A stretch of 37,948 bases of DNA from an uncultured Oscillospiraceae bacterium (GTDB taxonomy: Bacteria > Bacillota > Clostridia > Oscillospirales > Oscillospiraceae). Position 1 is the stretch's first letter. Each line of letters begins with the position of its first letter. This document shows positions 10,133 through 17,081 of the stretch, in pieces. Location: assembly GCA_900764755.1 (NCBI GenBank), contig CAAFPE010000058.1, positions 1 through 37,948 on the forward strand, given 5' to 3'. A program made the translations under genes and the position numbers. Below the pieces are notes generated by a model. That model was not told the origin of the DNA, ran no database searches, and saw only the letters and a program-made list of their open reading frames with translations.

Positions 10133-10222
10133 AGTCAATTCCTCCTCATTGTCTTTGCATCGATTTTGGTACGATTTCCAAGCGTTCTCGCATCTCAACC
10201 CTCTGCCGGGAGATACGCCCGG

Positions 10223-10945
10223 TCACAGTTCCAGAGTGGTCCCGCCATCCGGGGAGGCGGTCTTATCCTTCCCGGACAGCCCCTCCTGGGCCAGCAGGTT
10301 CTCCATAACGGTAATGTCGGTAGAGATGTCCATAGCCTCCGCCCCGAAGAGGGAGTCCAGCTGCTTATCAAAGGCCTGGACGATGGTTCCCATCATGTTT
10401 TCCACCTTGGCCTTGGTGGTGCTGATGTTATCCCCCGCGATTCCAGCGGCGTCCATCCGGTCATAGGCATTGAGTATCTTTAAGGTGGTGGGCAGGAAGT
10501 AGTTCAAAAAGCGGCGGATCTGAGGCAGCTTCTTGGGCTGCTTGACCACCTCGCCGATGATCTTCCGGGTGACCTCCTCCAGATGGTCGATCTGGGCAGA
10601 GATGGTCTCGTCCTCGATGCTGTCATTGAGGCGGCGCATCTCGGACAGAGCCCTGTCCCGCTCCTGGATCAGCTTGTCCAGCTCCGGGTCACCAGTGGTC
10701 TCCTGCTTCTTCTCCTTCTGTCGGGGCTGCTCCGCCTTCTTCTCCGGCTCCTCCGGCTGCTCGCCGGGCAGCTGATAGACCCGGTCCGGGAATACTGCCT
10801 TTCCAACCACAAACACCGCCCCCGAGACCACAGCGCACAGCGCGTAGTCAGCCAGGGTGCGCAGTGAGAAAAACAGCGCGAACACCAGCCAGACCACTCC
10901 GATCAGATAGATGGGGATCACGGAACGCTTGATATGCTTCGCCAT
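10223..10945 (-). CDS. xpaC: XpaC-like 5-bromo-4-chloroindolyl phosphate hydrolysis family protein
   Basis: This 240-residue protein has two adjacent N-terminal membrane helices (about residues 9-55). A charged linker rich in Glu, Lys, Pro and Gln follows, and then a helical XpaC domain (about 85-220) with GDPELDKLIQERDRALSEM, IDHLEEVTRKI and RRFLNYFLPTTLKILNAYDR. The family was named for an X-phosphate hydrolysis phenotype in Bacillus; the true activity is unknown. TAGGAGGT precedes ATG 10945. It is first in the xpaC-telA-TPM operon, driven by a near-consensus promoter at 10999-11027, so expression is probably constitutive and fairly high. XpaC and TelA are neighbours across many Firmicutes and likely work as a unit. 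Confidence 0.92.
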   Translation of the reverse strand: MAKHIKRSVIPIYLIGVVWLVFALFFSLRTLADYALCAVVSGAVFVVGKAVFPDRVYQLPGEQPEEPEKKAEQPRQKEKKQETTGDPELDKLIQERDRALSEMRRLNDSIEDETISAQIDHLEEVTRKIIGEVVKQPKKLPQIRRFLNYFLPTTLKILNAYDRMDAAGIAGDNISTTKAKVENMMGTIVQAFDKQLDSLFGAEAMDISTDITVMENLLAQEGLSGKDKTASPDGGTTLEL

Positions 10946-10998
10946 CGATCCTACCTCCTATGGCACGCTCTGCGGACCAGCCGCATTCTTTTATGCTC

Positions 10999-11027
10999 AT
11001 TGTACCTTTCCCAGAGGGGGGTGTCAA
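10999..11027 (-). promoter_or_regulatory. Near-consensus sigma-A promoter of xpaC operon
   Basis: -35 TTGACA (11027-11022), 17-bp spacer, -10 TACAAT (11004-10999). It abuts the flavodoxin terminator. Confidence 0.88.
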
Positions 11028-11077
11028 GAAAATTCCCGCCCCATCCAGCGCCGTACACGCCGGATGGGGCGGGAATT
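11026..11077 (-). terminator. Terminator after flavodoxin
   Basis: AATTCCCGCCCCATCC (11031-11046) pairs with its full complement at 11062-11077. On the minus strand the stem ends in ATTTTC. The stem is 16 bp and perfect. Confidence 0.85.
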
Positions 11078-11101
11078 CAACCAGAAGTATACAAAGCAGT
11101 C

Positions 11102-11533
11102 TCAAAGGGCGGCGAGGTCAGCTCCAAGGGTTCGGCACCGATCCAAACCGCTCTCATCAGGGGTCTCGTGGAGGATCAAACCTTCCCCCTGACATACGGT
11201 GCCGCCAGCGCGGTCCGTCCGCTCCTCCCAGTCCCGCATCCACTGCCCGTCTCCCCAGCCGTAGGAGCCGAAGAGAGCCACATCCCGTCCGCTCAGGCGG
11301 CCCTCCAGCTGGGAAAAGAAGGGTTCAAACTCGGACTCTTCCAGAACCTCTGCCCCCATTGCAGGACAGCCAAGAGCTAGCCCATCGTACTCCAAGACCC
11401 GATCTACGCCAACCTGATCCACAGAGAACACATCAACCTGGGCACCAGCCCCTTGCGCCCCCTGTGCTATGGCCTCAGCCATGGCTTGGGTATTGCCTGT
11501 CATGCTCCAATAAATCACTGCAATTCTGCTCAT
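11102..11533 (-). CDS. Flavodoxin
   Basis: A 143-residue short-chain flavodoxin, an FMN-carrying one-electron donor that commonly replaces ferredoxin when iron is scarce. The FMN-phosphate loop is WSMTGNTQAMAEAI near the N-terminus (residues 9-22). The isoalloxazine loops are LGCPAMGAEVLEESEFEPF and FGSYGWGDGQWMRDWEER, with the usual Trp. GGAGG precedes ATG 11533. It follows the DUF3793 gene by 131 bp on the same strand with no convincing strong terminator between them. It is therefore likely co-expressed from the palindrome-flanked promoter at 12328-12356. A strong terminator follows it. Confidence 0.94.
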   Translation of the reverse strand: MSRIAVIYWSMTGNTQAMAEAIAQGAQGAGAQVDVFSVDQVGVDRVLEYDGLALGCPAMGAEVLEESEFEPFFSQLEGRLSGRDVALFGSYGWGDGQWMRDWEERTDRAGGTVCQGEGLILHETPDESGLDRCRTLGADLAAL

Positions 11534-11664
11534 TTGTGAGAACCTCCAAACTCAAAAATATAATCAATATGAAATGGATCTCTTGATGAAAATCCATCTG
11601 TAAACGCCCAGAGGGCGGTCACATACATCATTTAGCCAGCGGATATTTCCAAACTATGGCCTGG

Positions 11665-12231
11665 TCAGGCGGCTCGAAACAGTCGGGGCAGAGATTCACC
11701 CTCCTTCACCCGCCGGCACAAAGCTGCACGGCACCGTTCGTACCGGCGGAAGCACTGCTGCGCCCTTTCCACATCGGAGTATACCTTCCAGCATCCACAC
11801 AGCTTGTAGTCTCGTCCCTGATGCAGCCGAAAGCCCTCCACGTCCTCCGGAGGATAGCCCAAAAACAGGCCGATTTCATGGGGAAAGCCGCCGCAGGTCA
11901 GCCGGAGTTGAAGTGTGTCCAGCATCTCTTCCAACCCTCGGTCCACAGGATAGCCCTCCCGAGCCAGCAGTGACTGCACCTGGGGATGAGCCAGCTGGGC
12001 GGCCAGACGTTCTGGACGGTAAACCAAGATCAGGCACCTGGGACGGCAGGAACAGAGCAGGCGCAGCTGGATGCCGCATCGGGATAACTGGCAGCGATAA
12101 TCCTCCAGCAGTGTTCCCATGCACACCTGGGGACTGCCCCAGGCAATCAGATCTGCTGGTTTAATTCCGGCCAGCGAAGGGGCTCCATGAAAGGCCAGGG
12201 TACACTCAAAATCCCGCAACGTATCTTCCAT
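11665..12231 (-). CDS. DUF3793 family protein
   Basis: A 188-residue protein of unknown function. The C-terminal half has the family hallmark FPHEIGLFLGYPPEDVEGF followed by YKLCGCWKVYSD. The N-terminal half is less conserved, with CGIQLRLLCSCRPRCLILVYRP. It has nine or more cysteines, a high share for this size, which could mean metal or cluster binding (inference). GGGGAGG precedes ATG 12231. The partner gene downstream is a flavodoxin, and the promoter carries two TTAGC/GCTAA-type dyads. I recall DUF3793 genes next to flavodoxin or iron genes in Clostridia, which together suggest an iron-limitation role; no reaction can be assigned. Confidence 0.87.
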   Translation of the reverse strand: MEDTLRDFECTLAFHGAPSLAGIKPADLIAWGSPQVCMGTLLEDYRCQLSRCGIQLRLLCSCRPRCLILVYRPERLAAQLAHPQVQSLLAREGYPVDRGLEEMLDTLQLRLTCGGFPHEIGLFLGYPPEDVEGFRLHQGRDYKLCGCWKVYSDVERAQQCFRRYERCRAALCRRVKEGESLPRLFRAA

Positions 12232-12253
12232 CTTATCCGACCTCCCCTTTAAA

Positions 12254-12267
12254 TTAGCGTATGCTAA
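12254..12267. promoter_or_regulatory. Palindromic operator candidate (proximal)
   Basis: TTAGCGTATGCTAA is a 5+5 bp perfect dyad (TTAGC/GCTAA with a 4-base centre) 23 bp before the DUF3793 start codon. It resembles DtxR/IdeR-like iron boxes (TTAGG..CCTAA type) in half-site logic. Confidence 0.55.
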
Positions 12268-12301
12268 CTAACGCCCAATCAAAAAGCAGCTTCCAGCCGC
12301 T

Positions 12302-12319
12302 AGTTAATCTTTGCTAACT
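12302..12319. promoter_or_regulatory. Palindromic operator candidate (distal, over the transcription start)
   Basis: AGTTAATCTTTGCTAACT has AGTTA/TAACT arms and a GCTAA half-site like the proximal dyad. It sits immediately after the -10 box at 12328, where a bound repressor would block transcription. Confidence 0.55.
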
Positions 12320-12327
12320 TCCGCTTC

Positions 12328-12356
12328 AGAGTAACACATCCCATCTGCTTTGTCAA
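12328..12356 (-). promoter_or_regulatory. Promoter of the DUF3793-flavodoxin pair
   Basis: -35 TTGACA (12356-12351), 17-bp spacer, -10-like TACTCT (12333-12328). The predicted start lies near 12321, touching the distal operator candidate. Confidence 0.65.
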
Positions 12357-12408
12357 CCCCGACTTCACGCATAGGATCGTTCTGCCCTATCTATTTTCCA
12401 GCTTTTCA

Positions 12409-12438
12409 TTGACTTTCCATGCTATGGTGCGGTATGAT
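12409..12438 (+). promoter_or_regulatory. Promoter of threonine ammonia-lyase gene
   Basis: -35 TTGACT (12409-12414), 18-bp spacer, -10 TATGAT (12433-12438). The ~75-nt leader shows no T-box features. Confidence 0.7.
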
Positions 12439-12518
12439 TTCACATATCGGCGTTTGGCACTCAGGCTGGCCACACCAGCCCGCCCTGACGGCCCCGCCAT
12501 GGAAAAGAGGAGTCCGCC

Positions 12519-13739
12519 ATGCTCACCCTGGAACAGTTCAAAGCCGCCCGCGCCACACTGCGGGGCGTAATCCGCACCACTAGCCTGATCCACTCCCCCG
12601 CCCTGTCCAGGGCGTGTGGGAATCAGGTCTATCTCAAGCCGGAAAATATGCAGGTCACCGGCGCCTATAAGATCCGCGGAGCTTATTATAAAATCAGCAC
12701 CCTCAGCGAGGAGGAGAAGTCCCGGGGCCTCATCACCGCCTCCGCCGGAAACCACGCCCAGGGGCTGGCCTATGCCGCCCAGGCGGCGGGGGTCCCCGCT
12801 ACCATCGTGATGCCTACCACCACCCCTCTGGTTAAGGTCAACAACACCAAGGACTACGGTGCCCGGGTCATCCTCCATGGCGAGGTGTTCGACGAGGCCG
12901 CCGAGAAGGCTGCCCAGCTGGCTGAGGAGGAAGGGCTGACCTATGTCCACCCCTTCAACGATCTTGGTGTAGCTACCGGCCAGGGCACCATCGCGTACGA
13001 GATCTTTCAGGACCTCCCCGATGTGGATGTGATCCTGGTCCCCATCGGCGGCGGCGGTCTGGCTGCGGGTGTTTCCACCCTGGCCAAGCTGCTCAATCCC
13101 AATGTGACGGTCATCGGCGTGGAGCCGGAGGGCGCCGCCTCCATGAAGGCCAGCCTGGAGGCCGGCCACGTGGTCACCCTCCCCACCGCCAACACCATCG
13201 CCGACGGCGTGGCGGTCAAGACCCCCGGCGACCTGGTGTTCCCCTATGTACAAAAAAATGTAGACCGCATCCTGTCCATTCCGGATACGGAACTGGTGGA
13301 TGCCTTCCTGGATGTGATGGAAAAGCATAAGATGGTGGTGGAAAATGCTGGTCTGCTCACTGTGGCCGCCCTGAAGCACCTGGACATGGAGGGCAAGAAT
13401 GTGGTCTCCGTCCTCTCCGGGGGCAACATGGATGTGATCACCATGGCCTCTCTGGTCCAGCACGGCCTGATCAACCGGGGCCGGATCTTCACCTTCTCCG
13501 TGCTGCTCCCCGACCGGCCCGGCGAACTGATGCGGGTGTCCGGCCTGCTGGCCCGGAACAGCGGCAACATCATCAAGCTGGAGCACAACCAGTTTGTCAA
13601 CATCAACCGGCAGAACGGCGTGGAACTGAAGGTCACTCTGGAGGCCTTCGGCCAGGACCACAAGCGCCAGATCCTGGACGAGCTGCGGCAGAACGGCTAT
13701 TCCGTCCAGGAGGTCATGACTGCCGACTTCTACCACTGA
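12519..13739 (+). CDS. ilvA: Threonine ammonia-lyase with C-terminal ACT domain
   Basis: This PLP enzyme deaminates L-threonine (and serine) to 2-oxobutyrate. The 406 residues comprise a fold-type II catalytic domain (about 1-320) and one ACT domain (about 325-406, from FTFSVLLPDRPGELMRVSG). The PLP lysine is K51 in TGAYKIRGA. SAGNHAQGLAYAA binds substrate, and IGGGGLAAGVS is the PLP-phosphate loop. The one-ACT architecture and ~400-residue length match the medium-length enzyme class (often named ilvA or tdcB), so allosteric control by isoleucine/valine or by other ligands is possible. It cannot be told whether the role is biosynthetic or catabolic. GAGGAG precedes ATG 12519. The gene is alone behind its own promoter, and no branched-chain biosynthetic genes are adjacent. 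Confidence 0.93.
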   Translation: MLTLEQFKAARATLRGVIRTTSLIHSPALSRACGNQVYLKPENMQVTGAYKIRGAYYKISTLSEEEKSRGLITASAGNHAQGLAYAAQAAGVPATIVMPTTTPLVKVNNTKDYGARVILHGEVFDEAAEKAAQLAEEEGLTYVHPFNDLGVATGQGTIAYEIFQDLPDVDVILVPIGGGGLAAGVSTLAKLLNPNVTVIGVEPEGAASMKASLEAGHVVTLPTANTIADGVAVKTPGDLVFPYVQKNVDRILSIPDTELVDAFLDVMEKHKMVVENAGLLTVAALKHLDMEGKNVVSVLSGGNMDVITMASLVQHGLINRGRIFTFSVLLPDRPGELMRVSGLLARNSGNIIKLEHNQFVNINRQNGVELKVTLEAFGQDHKRQILDELRQNGYSVQEVMTADFYH

Positions 13740-13757
13740 TGTGTCCACTGCCTCCGC

Positions 13758-13976
13758 CCGCCGGAGATGCGCGCTCCGGCGGACGGACGGCTATTGAAAA
13801 GCGGCAGGCTTCGGGCTGCCGCAGGCGGCAGTAGGGCCGTGGGCCCGGCCTGGAGCGCCCCTGCGGCCCGGAAGCTCACGGCGGAGGGCCGGCCCTCCGC
13901 TCTCTCCGCCCAGTATCCTATGCGCCTGCCTCCCCCCGGGTTCCCCGGGAGCGGGTGGTCCCTCCCCCAGCATAGG
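13758..13976 (+). other. GC-rich intergenic region with dense inverted repeats; possible structured RNA or repeat element
   Basis: Between ilvA and rpe lie ~270 bp without a credible gene but with at least five dyads. These are 13758-13766/13774-13782 (CCGCCGGAG/CTCCGGCGG) and 13801-13807/13816-13822 (GCGGCAG/CTGCCGC). An alternative stem, CTGCC/GGCAG at 13816-13831, excludes the second one. A perfect 20-bp palindrome spans 13881-13900 (GCGGAGGGCC/GGCCCTCCGC). CCTATGC/GCATAGG at 13917-13923/13970-13976 encloses a CCCGGG-TTC-CCCGGG hairpin. No T run follows any stem, so these are not simple terminators. I could not match the region to SRP, RNase P, tmRNA or 6S consensus features. It could be a leader RNA for rpe, a small RNA, or a dispersed palindromic repeat. 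Confidence 0.5.
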
Positions 13977-14013
13977 CCCAACAAATTCAGACTTGGAAAG
14001 CGAGGACGTCATT

Positions 14014-14658
14014 ATGATCAAAATTGCCCCTTCGATCCTCTCCGCTGACTTCGTCAACCTGGAGCGGGACATCAAAAAGGTCGCCAGTGCCGACTACCTC
14101 CATGTGGATGTCATGGACGGCTGCTTCGTGCCCAACCTGACCATCGGGATCCCTGTGGTCAAGTCCATCCGCAAGTGTACCGATATGTTCCTGGACGTCC
14201 ATCTGATGATCGACAAGCCAGTGCGCTACATCGAGGACTTTGCCAAGGCCGGCGCCGATCTGCTGTCCGTCCATCTGGAGGCCGACCACCCCACCCGAAT
14301 CGCCGAGGCCCTGAAGGTCATGGGAGAGTGCGGTGTGAAAAAGGCGGTGGCCCTGCGGCCCATCACCTCGGCCAACGCCATCCTGCCCTACATCGAGGAA
14401 CTGGACATGGTGCTGGTGATGACGGTGGAGCCCGGCTTCGGCGGCCAGGCCTTTATGGAGTCCCAGCTGGATACCATCCGCCAGGTGCGGGCCATCATCG
14501 ACCGGTACAACCCCGCCTGCGAGCTGGAGGTAGACGGCGGCGTCGCCCCCAAGACCGCCCCCCTGGTGGTGGAGGCGGGAGCCAACGTGCTGGTGGCCGG
14601 CTCCGCTGTCTACGGCAAGGAGGACATCCCCGCCGCCATCGCCGCCCTGCGGGTATAA
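14014..14658 (+). CDS. rpe: Ribulose-phosphate 3-epimerase
   Basis: This enzyme interconverts D-ribulose 5-phosphate and D-xylulose 5-phosphate in the pentose phosphate pathway. The 214-residue TIM barrel opens with IKIAPSILSADFVNLERD. Metal and catalytic residues are H30 and D32 in LHVDVMDG, His in DVHLMI and Asp in LEVDGGV. VEPGFGGQAF is the phosphate/substrate loop and AGSAVYG closes the barrel. ATG 14014 is preferred over in-frame codons upstream since the protein then begins at the conserved residues, with GAGGA shortly before it. A DUF4177-like small gene follows after five bases and is probably co-translated. In many Firmicutes rpe sits with rsgA and prkC; that context is absent here. 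Confidence 0.96.
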   Translation: MIKIAPSILSADFVNLERDIKKVASADYLHVDVMDGCFVPNLTIGIPVVKSIRKCTDMFLDVHLMIDKPVRYIEDFAKAGADLLSVHLEADHPTRIAEALKVMGECGVKKAVALRPITSANAILPYIEELDMVLVMTVEPGFGGQAFMESQLDTIRQVRAIIDRYNPACELEVDGGVAPKTAPLVVEAGANVLVAGSAVYGKEDIPAAIAALRV

Positions 14659-14663
14659 CGGCG

Positions 14664-14834
14664 ATGCAGGAGTATAAGGTCCTTCCCGCAGACAGTCCCG
14701 AGCACGCCGAACAGGTGATGAACGACATGGCCCGGGCGTGCTGGGAGGTAGTCAGCACCTCGCTCTGGCCCGCCGTGTTCGGCTGCCGTCTGCTCATCAC
14801 GCCGGCCCAGGAACAGGGTATTCCTAATTCCTAA
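14664..14834 (+). CDS. Small DUF4177-like protein
   Basis: A 56-residue protein starting MQEYKVLPADSPEHAEQVMN, with the WEVVSTSLW segment and the closing strand LLITPAQE. This matches DUF4177-type proteins (MKEYKV...GWEVVS...). No function is known for the family. ATG 14664 stands five bases after the rpe stop, with no strong ribosome binding site, so translational coupling to rpe is likely. The last few codons (GIPNS) run into a heptad repeat at 14821-14848, so the stop at 14834 appears to be supplied by repeat DNA. The C-terminus may thus have been altered by repeat insertion. Confidence 0.7.
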   Translation: MQEYKVLPADSPEHAEQVMNDMARACWEVVSTSLWPAVFGCRLLITPAQEQGIPNS

Positions 14835-14848
14835 TTCCTAATTCTCAA
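14821..14848 (+). repeat. TTCCTAA heptad tandem repeat
   Basis: Three exact TTCCTAA units (14821-14841) and one variant TTCTCAA (14842-14848), followed by degenerate copies (ACTCCCAACTTCC). The same heptads form the right arm of the inverted-repeat element at 37531-37671, so this looks like a solo arm of a dispersed family. Confidence 0.8.
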
Positions 14849-14877
14849 ACTCCCAACTTCCCCGGAGGTTCAAAACC

Positions 14878-15480
14878 ATGCAGTACTTTCCCCCCGCCCT
14901 GGAAAATCTGGTGGAGCAGTTTGCCAAGCTGCCCGGTGTGGGCGTCAAATCGGCCCAGCGCCTGGCCTTCTATGTCCTGTCCATGCCGGATGACGAGGCC
15001 AACGCCTTCGCCCAGGCGGTCATCAGTGCCAAGACGTCTATCCACTGCTGCCCTGTCTGCCAGAATCTGACGGACGGGGACGGCCCCTGCTCCATCTGCG
15101 CCAGCCCCAAGCGGGACCAGTCCACCATCTGCGTGGTGGCCGATCCCAAGGACGTGGCTGCCATGGAGCGCTCCCGGGAGTACCAGGGGCTGTACCATGT
15201 GCTCCACGGGGTGATCTCCCCCATGAGCCATGTGGGCCCCGATGATCTGCACATCAAATCTCTGGTGGAGCGGGTGGCCGCCGGAGGCATCGAAGAGGTC
15301 ATCATGGCCACCAACCCGGACACAGAGGGGGAGGCCACCGCCATGTACCTCTCCCGGCTGCTCCGCCCCTTCTCCGTTAAGGTCACCCGTCTGGCCTACG
15401 GCATCCCGGTGGGCAGCCACCTGGAGTACGCCGATGACGCCACCCTCATGCGCGCCCTGGAGGGCCGCCGCGAGATCTGA
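14878..15480 (+). CDS. recR: Recombination mediator protein RecR
   Basis: RecR works with RecF and RecO to load RecA at gaps. The 200-residue protein has a helix-hairpin-helix region near residues 8-30 (FAKLPGVGVKSAQRLAF). A zinc finger C58-x2-C61 ... C71-x2-C74 follows, then a Toprim domain from ICVVADPKDVAAMERS to MATNPDTEGEATAMYL, and a C-terminal VTRLAYGIPVGSHLEYAD Walker-B-like block. GGAGG precedes ATG 14878. It is separate from dnaX and ybaB, the usual partners, and ends at a strong terminator. It may be read through from rpe. Confidence 0.97.
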   Translation: MQYFPPALENLVEQFAKLPGVGVKSAQRLAFYVLSMPDDEANAFAQAVISAKTSIHCCPVCQNLTDGDGPCSICASPKRDQSTICVVADPKDVAAMERSREYQGLYHVLHGVISPMSHVGPDDLHIKSLVERVAAGGIEEVIMATNPDTEGEATAMYLSRLLRPFSVKVTRLAYGIPVGSHLEYADDATLMRALEGRREI

Positions 15481-15494
15481 CTTATAGCCCATAC

Positions 15495-15534
15495 CGCGCT
15501 CCGTCCCCGGTCCTCTGGGGGCGGAGCGCTTTTC
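15495..15534 (+). terminator. Terminator after recR
   Basis: CGCGCTCCG pairs with CGGAGCGC around an inner CCCC/GGGG stem, followed by TTTT at 15530-15533. Confidence 0.85.
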
Positions 15535-15539
15535 TGCCC

Positions 15540-15568
15540 TTGCGCTCCGCCTTCAAATGGGATATAAT
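15540..15568 (+). promoter_or_regulatory. Promoter of hemW
   Basis: -35 TTGCGC (15540-15545), 17-bp spacer, -10 TATAAT (15563-15568). It begins right after the recR terminator. Confidence 0.75.
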
Positions 15569-15610
15569 ACACTGAAACTTTTTGAATGATCTTTCTCGAG
15601 GTGCGCTTCC

Positions 15611-16807
15611 ATGGGGGACAAGCTTGGTATTTACATCCACATTCCATTCTGCCGCAGCAAGTGCGACTACTGCGATTTCTACTCCCTGTCCGGACGTGAG
15701 GGCCGGATGGATGACTATCAGAAGGCTCTGCTGGCCCATCTGAGGGAGACGGCCCCCCTGACTCAGGGCATCCCGGTAGACAGCGTCTATTTCGGCGGCG
15801 GCACCCCCAGCTTCTACGGGACCAAGCGCCTGAAGGAGCTGCTGGCCGCCATCCACAAGCTTTTTCAGCTTGAGAAGGACACAGAGATCACCGTGGAGTG
15901 TAACCCGGACAGTGTAGACCTGCGCGCCCTGCGCACCCTGCGAAAGATGGGCGTCAACCGCCTGTCCCTGGGGATGCAGTCCGCCCAGGCGGAGGAGCTG
16001 GCTGCCATCCACCGCATCCACACCCCACAGCAGACCGACCAGGCCGCCGAGCTGGCCCGGAAGGCCAAATTCCACAACCTGTCCCTGGATCTGATCTACG
16101 GCCTGCCCGGCCAGACCATGGACAGCTGGAAGGCCACGGTGGAGCACGCCCTGTCCCTCATCCCTCAGCACCTGTCCTGCTACGGTCTGAAGGTGGAGGA
16201 GGGCACCCCCCTGGCCCGCCGGGTGGCCGAGGGGGAGATCCTTCCGGACGACGACCAGCAGGCCGACCTGTATCTGTGGACGGTGGGCCGCCTGGCCCGG
16301 GCCGGCTATCCCCAGTATGAGATCTCCAACTTTGCCAAGCCCGGCTTCGAGTCCCGGCACAATCTCCGCTACTGGCTCACCCGGCCCTATATCGGCTTCG
16401 GCCCCGGGGCCCACTCCGATTTTGGCGGCCGGCGCTACTCCTTTGTCCGGGATCTGGACGCCTATATTGACGGGGTCCTCCACGGGGGCAACGTCATTGA
16501 CAGTTCCGAACTCATCCCCCAGCGGGAGCGGTGCGGCGAGTACCTCATGCTCCGTCTGCGCACCGTTCAGGGGATCGACGGCGGGGAGTACCGCCGGGAC
16601 TATTTCATGGACTTCGCCCCGCTGGAAGCCCGTTTAGAGCAGTTCGCCGCCCAGGGGTGGGCGGAGCGAAGCCCAGAAGGCCGCTGGCACTTTACCCCCA
16701 AGGGCTTCCTGGTATCCAACCAGCTGATCGGCGACCTGCTGGATCGCCAGGAGCAGGCCAGCTGGGAGGATCTGATCGTCCGCACGGAGCAGAGGCCGCG
16801 CCCGTGA
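15611..16807 (+). CDS. hemW: Radical SAM family heme chaperone HemW
   Basis: A HemN-related radical SAM protein of 398 residues that binds heme and delivers it to client proteins. The cluster cysteines are C14, C18 and C21 in IPFCRSKCDYCDFYS. The CxxxCxxCxF form (F after the last Cys) rather than CxC distinguishes HemW from coproporphyrinogen dehydrogenase HemN. YFGGGTPSF is the glycine-rich SAM motif; ECNPDSVD, GVNRLSLGMQS and DLIYGLPGQT follow, then the C-terminal HemN_C region with NLRYW and GFGPGAHS. GAGGTG precedes ATG 15611. The family is normally between lepA and hrcA in Bacillus; here it is monocistronic. Confidence 0.95.
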   Translation: MGDKLGIYIHIPFCRSKCDYCDFYSLSGREGRMDDYQKALLAHLRETAPLTQGIPVDSVYFGGGTPSFYGTKRLKELLAAIHKLFQLEKDTEITVECNPDSVDLRALRTLRKMGVNRLSLGMQSAQAEELAAIHRIHTPQQTDQAAELARKAKFHNLSLDLIYGLPGQTMDSWKATVEHALSLIPQHLSCYGLKVEEGTPLARRVAEGEILPDDDQQADLYLWTVGRLARAGYPQYEISNFAKPGFESRHNLRYWLTRPYIGFGPGAHSDFGGRRYSFVRDLDAYIDGVLHGGNVIDSSELIPQRERCGEYLMLRLRTVQGIDGGEYRRDYFMDFAPLEARLEQFAAQGWAERSPEGRWHFTPKGFLVSNQLIGDLLDRQEQASWEDLIVRTEQRPRP

Positions 16808-16840
16808 TCCTCCGGGTGTGTCTCCCACAGTCCCGGCATA

Positions 16841-16886
16841 TTGGGCGCTCCGGCATCTCGCCAAAGCCTTTCCCTGTTTTTTACTT
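16841..16886 (+). terminator. Weak terminator candidate after hemW
   Basis: A TTGGGCG...CGCCAA imperfect stem (16841-16865) is followed by a pyrimidine-rich stretch and TTTTTT at ~16880-16885. The stem is short and bulged. Confidence 0.4.
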
Positions 16887-16931
16887 TATTCTTACTTTTT
16901 TCACAATTTTATGTCTACTTTGTAAATTTCA

Positions 16932-16960
16932 TTGCCTTTTGGGCATACTGATGCTATAAT
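16932..16960 (+). promoter_or_regulatory. Promoter of murA
   Basis: -35 TTGCCT (16932-16937), 17-bp spacer, -10 TATAAT (16955-16960), inside an AT-rich block (about 16870-16970). The ~110-nt leader contains no recognised riboswitch. Confidence 0.78.
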
Positions 16961-17081
16961 ATATTTGTATCATCGTGCGCAGCCCTTCCCGGCCGCGCAG
17001 CTTCAACTGAATTCAAGGGCGATTCCGCCATCTCTTTTCATACAGACCCCAATCTAAAATCAGATCGAGAGGGTGCCGATT

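Noticed and set aside
12361..12518. T-box or other amino-acid leader before ilvA
   Set aside because: Only about 75 nt lie between the predicted start and the gene, and no T-box sequence (TGG-N'CC pairing region) or terminator is seen.
13741..13992. SRP RNA, RNase P, tmRNA or 6S RNA
   Set aside because: None of the invariant blocks (for example GGAAGCAGC of SRP RNA) could be found on either strand. It is kept only as an unassigned structured region.
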